The notes under the pieces: model-generated
What the model saw: only the letters and a program-made list of their open reading frames with translations
The model's database searches: none
What the model was told of the DNA's origin: nothing
Translations under genes and position numbers: made by a program
In this document: in pieces, positions 58,414-64,000 of the stretch
Layout: each line of letters opens with the position of its first letter
Numbering within the stretch: position 1 is the stretch's first letter
NCBI GenBank assembly: GCA_947624985.1
Contig: CANQMO010000010.1
Coordinates: 27,402-91,401, forward strand
DNA: 64,000 nt
Source of the DNA: an uncultured Oscillospiraceae bacterium
GTDB lineage: Bacteria; Bacillota; Clostridia; Oscillospirales; Oscillospiraceae
Reading direction: 5' to 3'

Positions 58414-61242
58414 TTACTCCCGCAGGACCTTCTTCAAAAACTGCCCCGTGTAACTGTTCTTATCCTTTGCGCACTCCTCCGGCGTGCCGGCGAATACCAG
58501 CCGCCCGCCTTCGTCGCCCCCCTCGGGGCCCAGATCGATGATGTAGTCGGCGCATTTGATGACGTCAAGGTTGTGCTCGATCACAAGCACCGTGTTGCCC
58601 CCGTCGGCCAGACGCTGCAAAATGTCCAGCAGTCGCGCCACATCGGCGGTGTGCAGGCCGGTAGTGGGTTCGTCCAGGATATAAAACGTGCTGCCGGTGC
58701 TGCGCCGGGCAAGCTCCGTCGCCAGCTTCACGCGCTGCGCCTCGCCGCCGGAGAGGGTGGTCGACGACTGGCCCAGCTTCACATAGCCGAGCCCCACGTC
58801 CCACAGGGTTTGCAGCTTGACGCGGATATTCTCCTGATTCCGGAAGAAATCCAGCGCCTCCTCCACCGTCATGTCCAGCACATCGGCGATATTCCTGCCC
58901 TTGTAGCGCACCTCCAGGGTCTCCCGGTTATAACGCCTGCCGTGGCAGACCTCGCAGGGCACATATACGTCCGGCAGAAACAGCATCTCGATCTTGAGAA
59001 GCCCGTCCCCGGAGCATGCCTCGCACCGCCCGCCCTTGATGTTGAAGGAGAACCGCCCGGACTTATAGCCCCGCAGCTTGGCGTCCTGGGTGGAGGCGAA
59101 CAGGTCCCGTATATCGTTGAAAAGCCCGGTGTAAGTAGCGGGATTGGACCGGGGCGTGCGGCCGATGGGGCTCTGGTCGATGTCGATCACCTTGTCCAGA
59201 TACTCCATCCCCATGATGGAAAGGCATTTGCCGGGCCGGACCTTCCGGCGGTTCAGGTCCGCCCCCAGCTTCTTCTCGATGACCTCGTTCACCAGAGAGG
59301 ACTTGCCGCTGCCGGAAACGCCGGTGACGCAGGTAAAGGCGCCCAGAGGTATATCCACGTCCAGGTCCTTCAGGTTATTGGCGGCCGCGCCCCGGACGGA
59401 CAGAAAATGGCCGTTGCCCTTCCGGCGTTTAGCCGGGACCTCGATACGTCTGACGCCGCTCAGATACTGTCCTGTGACGGAATCCGGGCAGGCCATGATA
59501 TCCGCCGGCGTACCGGCGCAGACCACCCGTCCGCCGTGCACCCCCGCGCCGGGGCCGATATCCACCACCCAGTCCGCCGCCCGGATGGTATCCTCGTCGT
59601 GCTCCACCACGATCAGGGTGTTGCCCGCGTCCGTAAGCTGGCGGAGGGTCCGCAGCAGCTTCGCGTTGTCCCGCTGGTGCAGGCCGATACTCGGTTCATC
59701 CAGAACGTACAAAACGCCCATCAGGGCGGAGCCGATCTGGGTGGCCAGACGAATACGCTGGCTCTCGCCCCCGGAGAGGGTACCCGCGCCTCGGGACAGC
59801 GTGAGATACCCCAGGCCGACACTCACAAGGAAGCTGAGCCGCTGGCGTATCTCTTTCAGGATACGGTCGGCGATGATATGCTCCTTTTCCGTCAGCTCCA
59901 GCTTTTCCAGAAAGGCAAGCTCCTGGGTCACGGGCATACGGCTGAACTGCGCGATGTTGAGCCCGCCCACCGTCACCGCCAGCACCTCCGGCTTGAGCCG
60001 GTCGCCGTGGCAGTCCGGGCAGTCATACTCCCCCATGCAGTCCTCCAGCTCTTGCCGGGCGGAGGCGGACTGGGTCTCCTTGTAGCGCCGCTCCAGATTG
60101 TTGACGATCCCCTCAAAGTCCTTGGTGAGCGTGCCGTAGCCGGAGCCGCGCTCATAGCGCAGTTCCAGCGGCTCTCCGTTTGTCCCGTAAAGGATGGCGT
60201 TCACGGCCGGTTCCGGCAGGGTCCTGATGGGGTCGTAGAGGTCGAAATGGTACCGACGGGCCAGGGCCTCATAGTACATCCGGCAGATGGAGTCGCCCCG
60301 GACGTTGGACCAGCCGTAGGCCATGATACCTCCGTCCATGATGGACAGGTTGGGGTTTGGCATGATAAGCGCCGGGTCCACCCGCAGCATGGTGCCCAGG
60401 CCACTACAGGTGGGGCAGGCGCCGTAAGGGGCGTTGAAGGAGAACAGCCGTGGCGTCATCTCCTCTATCGAGATACCGCAGTCCTCGCAGGCGTAATTCT
60501 GGGAGAAGGTCAGTTCCCTGTCCTGCCCCGTCAGCTCCACCCGCACAAGACCGCCGGACAGGCCCATGGCCGTCTCCGCGGAATCGGTCAGCCGCCGGGC
60601 CAGGTCCTGCTTCATCACCAGCCGGTCCACCACGATGTCGATGTTGTGCTTTTTGTTCTTGTCCAGAGGGATGCTCTCGCCCAGATCGTAGATACTCCCG
60701 TCCACCCTGGCCCGGACATAGCCAGAGCGCTGGGCGTCCTCAAATATCTTGCGGTGCTCGCCCTTCTTGCCCCGGATCACCGGCGCGAGGATCTGAAGCT
60801 TGGTCCCCTCCGGCAGCTCCATGATCTGGTCCACGATCTGATCGATGGTCTGCTGGCGGATCTCCTTGCCGCACCGGGGGCAGTGAGGAATGCCGATCTG
60901 CGCCCAGAGCAGACGGAGATAGTCGTGTATCTCCGTGACGGTGCCGACGGTGGAACGGGGGTTCCGGGAGGTGGTCTTCTGGTCGATGGAGATGGCCGGC
61001 GAAAGGCCGCCGATGAAGTCCACGTCCGGCTTATCCATCTGGCCCAGGAATTGCCTGGCGTAGCTGGAAAGGCTCTCCACATACCGCCGCTGGCCCTCGG
61101 CATAGATGGTGTCGAAGGCGAGGCTGGATTTTCCGCTGCCGGAAAGGCCGGTGAACACCACCAGCTTATCCCGGGGGATCTCAATATCTATGTTTTTCAG
61201 GTTGTTGGCGCGGGCTCCCTGAATGGTTATCTTTTCGGGCAT
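58414..61242 (-). CDS. uvrA: Excinuclease ABC subunit A
   Basis: A 942-aa nucleotide-excision-repair ATPase. Two ABC modules are present: Walker [15 protein letters not shown] (about residues 31-44) and [14 protein letters not shown] (about 640), each with its signature ([14 protein letters not shown] and [14 protein letters not shown]). The zinc finger [18 protein letters not shown] and [18 protein letters not shown] Cys pairs are visible. ATG 61242 is used with AAGGAT upstream; an upstream ATG at 61287 overlaps the promoter. uvrB is not in the window. Confidence 0.97.
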   Translation of the reverse strand: MPEKITIQGARANNLKNIDIEIPRDKLVVFTGLSGSGKSSLAFDTIYAEGQRRYVESLSSYARQFLGQMDKPDVDFIGGLSPAISIDQKTTSRNPRSTVGTVTEIHDYLRLLWAQIGIPHCPRCGKEIRQQTIDQIVDQIMELPEGTKLQILAPVIRGKKGEHRKIFEDAQRSGYVRARVDGSIYDLGESIPLDKNKKHNIDIVVDRLVMKQDLARRLTDSAETAMGLSGGLVRVELTGQDRELTFSQNYACEDCGISIEEMTPRLFSFNAPYGACPTCSGLGTMLRVDPALIMPNPNLSIMDGGIMAYGWSNVRGDSICRMYYEALARRYHFDLYDPIRTLPEPAVNAILYGTNGEPLELRYERGSGYGTLTKDFEGIVNNLERRYKETQSASARQELEDCMGEYDCPDCHGDRLKPEVLAVTVGGLNIAQFSRMPVTQELAFLEKLELTEKEHIIADRILKEIRQRLSFLVSVGLGYLTLSRGAGTLSGGESQRIRLATQIGSALMGVLYVLDEPSIGLHQRDNAKLLRTLRQLTDAGNTLIVVEHDEDTIRAADWVVDIGPGAGVHGGRVVCAGTPADIMACPDSVTGQYLSGVRRIEVPAKRRKGNGHFLSVRGAAANNLKDLDVDIPLGAFTCVTGVSGSGKSSLVNEVIEKKLGADLNRRKVRPGKCLSIMGMEYLDKVIDIDQSPIGRTPRSNPATYTGLFNDIRDLFASTQDAKLRGYKSGRFSFNIKGGRCEACSGDGLLKIEMLFLPDVYVPCEVCHGRRYNRETLEVRYKGRNIADVLDMTVEEALDFFRNQENIRVKLQTLWDVGLGYVKLGQSSTTLSGGEAQRVKLATELARRSTGSTFYILDEPTTGLHTADVARLLDILQRLADGGNTVLVIEHNLDVIKCADYIIDLGPEGGDEGGRLVFAGTPEECAKDKNSYTGQFLKKVLRE

Positions 61243-61278
61243 GGTATCCGATCCTTCGTTTTTTTTGCTTAACGATTT

Positions 61279-61308
61279 ATTATACACTATTCAGACAGCA
61301 AATTACAA
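61279..61308 (-). promoter_or_regulatory. Promoter of uvrA
   Basis: On the minus strand TTGTAA (61308-61303), 18-nt spacer, TATAAT (61284-61279). No LexA-type operator was recognised. Confidence 0.7.
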
Positions 61309-61323
61309 TCAAAAACTACAAAA

Positions 61324-62289
61324 TTAAATCTTCGTCTCAAACCGGGACGGTTCCGCCGTTTTCGGCGCAAGCGTGCGCAGCACTTCCTCCGTCAGCGACA
61401 GGAACTCCGGCCAGCGTTTGGCCTTTCCCAGCCGCTTTTCATAGGCCGCGCCGCCCTCGAAGCTTTGCAGCATGAAGCTCCAGATGGCCTTCATCCGGTG
61501 GATGGCGCTGCCCGGGCCGCCAAAGGCGGCGCAGTAGGCGTCGCACAGCGCCTCATGGAATCGCCGCAGCGCATCCGGCGCCACCGTCTGTCCCTTCACA
61601 CGGGAGACCAGCGCCGGGTCCGCCGCCAGGCCCCGGCCGATCATCACCGCGGCGGTCCCGGGCAGTTCCTCGCCCAGAGCCCGTATGTCCGCCGCCGTCC
61701 GCACGTCGCCATTGTAGCATACCGGCATGCGCGCGTTTTTCATAGCCTGTCGGAACGTATCCATGCGGACAGGGCCCGTGTACTGGTCGTTTTTGGTCCT
61801 GGCGTGGATGATGAGCCGGCGGATGGGATAGTCGTTATAGATCGCGAGGATACGCTCGAATTCCGCCGGATCCCGCACGCCCAGACGGGTCTTGACGGAC
61901 ACGGCCGCCGGCGCGGCGGCGAATATGCCGTCCAGCAGCCGCCGCAGGCCGTCCGGATCGGCCAGCAGGCCCGCGCCCTTCCCTTTGGCGGTGACGGTGC
62001 CGGAGGGACAGCCGGCATTCAGATCCACTTCCTCATATCCCATATCCGCCAGCGCCCGCGCCGCCCAGAGGAAGTCGCCCGCGTTTTTCGTGAGCAGCTG
62101 GGGCACCAGCGGTATGCCCTCATTATTCGCGGGCAGCACCTGCCGCAGCTCCCGGGGCGAAAAGACATGGTTCTGCGTCGGGCTCAGAAAGGGCGCGAAA
62201 TACCTGTCCACACCCGGAAAAAACCGCCGGTGGATACGGCGGTAGATGTAGTCCGTGACGCCCTCCATAGGCGCAAAATACAGTTCCAT
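61324..62289 (-). CDS. tRNA-dihydrouridine synthase
   Basis: A 321-aa FMN-dependent enzyme that reduces uridines in tRNA D loops. It starts MELYFAPMEGVTDYIYRRI, has LNAGCPSGTVTAKGKGAGLL (catalytic Cys near residue 92), SVKTRLG (near 135), IHARTKNDQYTG and IGRGLAADPAL. It is closest to the DusB/DusC group. ATG 62289 has no ribosome binding site; a consensus promoter ends 6 nt before it, so transcription should start on the A of ATG. The gene is divergent from the AlkZ-related gene. Confidence 0.93.
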   Translation of the reverse strand: MELYFAPMEGVTDYIYRRIHRRFFPGVDRYFAPFLSPTQNHVFSPRELRQVLPANNEGIPLVPQLLTKNAGDFLWAARALADMGYEEVDLNAGCPSGTVTAKGKGAGLLADPDGLRRLLDGIFAAAPAAVSVKTRLGVRDPAEFERILAIYNDYPIRRLIIHARTKNDQYTGPVRMDTFRQAMKNARMPVCYNGDVRTAADIRALGEELPGTAAVMIGRGLAADPALVSRVKGQTVAPDALRRFHEALCDAYCAAFGGPGSAIHRMKAIWSFMLQSFEGGAAYEKRLGKAKRWPEFLSLTEEVLRTLAPKTAEPSRFETKI

Positions 62290-62295
62290 ACCGGC

Positions 62296-62324
62296 ATTGT
62301 ACCACACAATACTACCTGGCGCAA
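62296..62324 (-). promoter_or_regulatory. Promoter of dus, placed for a leaderless transcript
   Basis: On the minus strand TTGCGC (62324-62319), 17-nt spacer, TACAAT (62301-62296). The ATG begins 7 nt after the last base of the -10 box. Confidence 0.72.
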
Positions 62325-62338
62325 GAATGGCCGCACTG

Positions 62339-62367
62339 TTGTAAAACGCGGGCGGCTATGGTAGAAT
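62339..62367 (+). promoter_or_regulatory. Promoter of the AlkZ-related gene
   Basis: TTGTAA (62339-62344), 17-nt spacer, TAGAAT (62362-62367), back to back with the dus promoter. Confidence 0.65.
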
Positions 62368-62396
62368 CCTGACAGACTAAGGAAAGGAGCACGGCT

Positions 62397-63080
62397 GTGA
62401 CAAAAGAGATACGCTCCGCCAATGATATGGAAGCGCTCATGCGCGAATGGGGCTTCCTCCCCTTTTTCAAAACCGACATCCCCGGCTTTTCCATTGAGGA
62501 ACACACCCCGCCGGAGCTTTGGTATGACGGGGACAGCGGCGAATGGGCCCCCTGGGACTGGAAGGGTCCCGTGGCCAGGATGAAAACGGGCGTTTACGGC
62601 AAGTTCTTCCGGAAAAAGGCGGGATTCGTCAGCCTGGAATGGCTGCCGGATTTCGCAAACTTCCGCCGGGACGGGTACGACTTCGACGCCCGGTTCGACG
62701 ACGGGCTGGCCCCCTACAGGGATAAGGAGCTTTTTGACGCCGTAGAGCGGCACGGCTCCCTCCAGACCGGCCAGCTCAAAAAACTCTGCGGCTACGGGGG
62801 CAAGGACGGTAAAAAGGGTTACGACACCGCGATCACCCGCCTGCAAATGCAGACCTATATCTGTGTGGCGGATTTCGACTATGCTACCGACAGGCACGGC
62901 GCGCCCTACGGCTGGGGCATAGCCCGCTACGCAAAGCCGGAGACGCTCTTAGGCTATGAGGCGGTGACCGCCGCCTATTCCCGCGCCCCGGAGGAATCGC
63001 TCCGGCGGATGCTGGAGCACCTGCGCAGGCTCCTGCCTCAGGCCACGGATAAGCAGATAATGAAATTTTTGTCCTTATGA
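62397..63080 (+). CDS. AlkZ-related winged-helix protein
   Basis: A 227-aa cytoplasmic protein that I match to the family labelled AlkZ-related, distant kin of HTH_42 DNA glycosylases. Typical segments are WGFLPFFKTDIPGFSIEEHT, LWYDGDSGEWAPWDWKGP and GKFFRKKAGFVSLEW in the N-terminal half; a winged-helix-like part (ELFDAVERHGSLQTGQLKKL, then a basic GKDGKKGYDTAITRLQM) follows. The QxQ motif of AlkZ glycosylases is not apparent, so a base-excision role is uncertain. GTG 62397 follows AAGGAGC by about 7 nt. Confidence 0.8.
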   Translation: MTKEIRSANDMEALMREWGFLPFFKTDIPGFSIEEHTPPELWYDGDSGEWAPWDWKGPVARMKTGVYGKFFRKKAGFVSLEWLPDFANFRRDGYDFDARFDDGLAPYRDKELFDAVERHGSLQTGQLKKLCGYGGKDGKKGYDTAITRLQMQTYICVADFDYATDRHGAPYGWGIARYAKPETLLGYEAVTAAYSRAPEESLRRMLEHLRRLLPQATDKQIMKFLSL

Positions 63081-63102
63081 AAAAAGCAAGCCCCGGAGGC
63101 CG

Positions 63103-63195
63103 TTGGTCGTAAGACAGTATGACCCCGAAAAAATGAACATCTGGCAACTGCCTTACGGAATTGGAATCAACGGATCAGACAGCGGATGGTGCTAA
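63103..63195 (+). other. Possible gene remnant of 30 codons
   Basis: The frame ending at TAA 63193-63195 reads RQYDPEKMNIWQLPYGIGIN, which has the composition of a folded-protein fragment. It has a TTG at 63103 with GGAGG close by but no plausible full gene. It may be the tail of a gene cut when the downstream element inserted. The 3' part lies in a hairpin, GCGGATGG with CCATCCGC. I do not recognise it. Confidence 0.2.
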
Positions 63196-63211
63196 AATGT
63201 GCCATCCGCTG
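63180..63211 (+). terminator. Hairpin before the repeat array
   Basis: A 10-bp stem, CAGCGGATGG (63180-63189) with CCATCCGCTG (63202-63211), 12-nt loop, followed by CCTGTTTTG. It could end transcription from the AlkZ-related gene. Confidence 0.5.
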
Positions 63212-63226
63212 CCTGTTTTGAATTGC

Positions 63227-63369
63227 TTAAATACTTTGAAGCATGTCACGCAATGAAACGCGGATTTTGAGGGGTGCCGTATGTTTCCCTTACCCCCCTA
63301 ACTTTGACGATTTGAACCCGTTGCGCCGTAAGGGATTCAGAGGCTCTAAAGCGTGACATAGGACCCCCT
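63227..63369 (+). ncRNA. Candidate structured RNA unit, copy 1
   Basis: After a conserved 16-nt lead (TTAAATACTTTGAAGC) the arm ATGTCACGC (63243-63251) pairs perfectly with GCGTGACAT (63351-63359), exactly 117 nt from end to end. TTACCCCCC begins 47 nt into the unit. A hairpin around TTGCGCCGTAA follows. The strand is assumed; no coding frame fits. Confidence 0.45.
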
Positions 63370-63403
63370 GAACTTATGGCATTTCAAGCACCAAGACAAG
63401 TAA

Positions 63404-63546
63404 TTAAATATTTTGAAGTATGTTACGCAATGGACCCCGGTTTTCGGGGCGCGCCATATAGTATCATTACCCCCCTGACTTTGGCACTCTGAAAGCCCTG
63501 CGCCGCAAGGGGTCCGACCGGCCAAAAGCGTCACATCGAACCCTCG
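63404..63546 (+). ncRNA. Candidate structured RNA unit, copy 2
   Basis: The lead is TTAAATATTTTGAAGT. The arms ATGTTACGC (63420-63428) and GCGTCACAT (63528-63536) pair with one mismatch and again span 117 nt. TTACCCCCC starts at offset 47. An inner hairpin CCCCG-GTTTT-CGGGG (63435-63449) is perfect, and CCCTGCGCCGCAAGGG forms the second hairpin. Confidence 0.45.
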
Positions 63547-63579
63547 TTTTCACTTGGTCACACATATAGCAGCAAATCA

Positions 63580-63722
63580 TTAAGTGTTTTTAAGTATGTC
63601 CGCATATAGACCCCCATTTTCGAGTGTCGCCATATACTACCATTACCCCCTTACATTTAACGGGTCCAACCCCTTGCGGCAGAAGGGGTCCAGAGCGCCT
63701 AAAGGCGGACATCGATCCCTGA
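63580..63722 (+). ncRNA. Candidate structured RNA unit, copy 3
   Basis: The lead is TTAAGTGTTTTTAAGT. The arms ATGTCCGC (63596-63603) and GCGGACAT (63705-63712) pair perfectly with a different sequence from copy 1 and again span 117 nt. TTACCCCC starts at offset 47. The second hairpin is ACCCCTT with AAGGGGT around TGCGGCAG-type loop bases. Confidence 0.45.
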
Positions 63723-63748
63723 TATGTGAGGCAAGGAACGGATACTAC

Positions 63749-63785
63749 AAGAGGGGCGACAGCGGAAATAGCTGTCGCCCCTCTT
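63749..63785. terminator. Strong hairpin after the array
   Basis: A perfect 15-bp stem, AAGAGGGGCGACAGC (63749-63763) with GCTGTCGCCCCTCTT (63771-63785), 7-nt loop. There is no clear T run, so it may be a terminator for either direction or an element-end structure. Confidence 0.6.
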
Positions 63786-63813
63786 ACAGACAGGGAGAGC
63801 GGAAGCGGGCGGA

Positions 63814-63860
63814 GCTGTCAATGGCGGCTCGGAGAGCCGTTCATCTTGACCATTGACAGC
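63814..63860. repeat. Nested inverted repeat next to the KTR gene
   Basis: GCTGTCAATGG (63814-63824) and CCATTGACAGC (63850-63860) are perfect complements. They enclose a smaller hairpin, CGGCTC-GGA-GAGCCG (63825-63839). It lies 14 nt past the stop of the KTR gene, so it may be its terminator or a boundary structure of an inserted element. Confidence 0.7.
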
Positions 63861-63874
63861 AACGGCGGCTTCTG

Positions 63875-64000
63875 CTAGGGGTACTTGTACTGGAAGCGTG
63901 GCCGGGGCGGTGTTTCCGGCTCGTCATTTATCACCATCTTCATCTGGATGATGCTGACGTTGTGTTCCTGCTTGCATTTCGGACAAAAGAGCGGAAAGTT
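63875..64000 (-). CDS. Cysteine-rich KTR domain protein, C-terminal part
   Basis: The frame enters from the right edge on the minus strand and ends at TAG (63877-63875), giving 41 visible residues. NFPLFCPKCKQEHNVSIIQMK matches the C-terminal half of the small cysteine-rich KTR family (two zinc knuckles; the second, CPKC, is visible). These proteins are commonly found beside cargo genes in Firmicutes integrative conjugative elements. The tail (NDEPETPPRPRFQYKYP) is proline-rich. The N terminus lies outside the window, so length and start cannot be judged. Confidence 0.72.
   Translation of the reverse strand, partial: NFPLFCPKCKQEHNVSIIQMKMVINDEPETPPRPRFQYKYP

Noticed and set aside
58573..61272. 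An 899-codon open frame on the plus strand
   Set aside because: It is antisense to uvrA, has no recognisable motif and arises from GC-rich third positions.
63346..63534. Short minus-strand open frame within the repeat array
   Set aside because: It has no conserved counterpart in the other two copies, which argues against coding in the array.
63227..63722. The tandem units as a CRISPR array
   Set aside because: Units are about 177 nt with diverged sequence throughout; there are no short identical repeats with unique spacers and no cas genes.

Overview
The window is a GC-rich, densely coded chromosomal segment from a spore-forming member of the Firmicutes/Clostridia, most like the Oscillospiraceae (Oscillibacter/Flavonifractor-type). 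The sporulation set (SigH, pro-SigK, SpoIVA, a SipL-like SPOCS-LysM protein, YunB, CwlD, CotJ proteins), the class A RNase P RNA, the pyrophosphate-dependent phosphofructokinase and the Gram-positive order rimP-nusA-ylxR-ylxQ-infB-rbfA support this; the family-level placement is inference. No tRNA or rRNA gene was seen.

Layout. 1-9.7 kb (+): rsgA end, a 51-aa membrane miniprotein, SPOCS-LysM protein, yebC, rnpB, murD, two M42 aminopeptidases, yunB, ligA. 9.7-10.8 kb (-): cotJC and a fused cotJA-cotJB. 10.9-14.9 kb: divergent pfp and fba, with fba followed 4 nt later by a P-type ATPase homologue that has lost its catalytic motifs. 15.0-18.7 kb (+): a two-component system and a polyprenol-type glycosyltransferase. 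18.7-22.7 kb (-): xer, an MBOAT acyltransferase, a DHHW protein and dut. 22.8-30 kb (-): cwlD-radA-DUF6873, spoIVA, trmK-nif3, two small Cys-motif proteins, sigH. 30-40.5 kb (-): ruvC-ruvA-ruvB preceded by the translation/RNA operon (rimP to ribF), and pro-sigK. 40.6-51.2 kb (-): a ten-gene, tightly overlapping surface-glycan locus. 51.5-54 kb: divergent glpK and a monoglyceride-lipase-like hydrolase. 54-62.3 kb (-): mreB-like gene, comF, recD2, a small exporter, uvrA, dus. 62.4-63.1 kb (+): AlkZ-related protein. 63.2-64 kb: a noncoding array and the edge of a probable mobile element.

The most interesting parts are these. (1) Three tandem noncoding units at 63.2-63.7 kb have diverged in sequence, yet each spans exactly 117 nt between complementary arms, with base-pair-preserving changes and an invariant C-rich loop 47 nt in: a candidate structured RNA family. 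(2) The fba-linked P-type ATPase is an intact open frame lacking the actuator domain and the TGES, LTGD and GDGxNDxP motifs, so probably a pseudoenzyme. (3) The glycan locus contains a membrane glycosyltransferase fused to a phosphoribulokinase-like kinase, two nucleotidyltransferases, a class II aldolase, and a second membrane glycosyltransferase broken by a run of nine Gs, which suggests phase variation or a sequencing error. (4) sigH and dus have promoters placed so that transcription should begin at or next to the start codon (leaderless mRNAs). Functions for the glycan locus, the ATPase-like protein and the RNA array are hypotheses.
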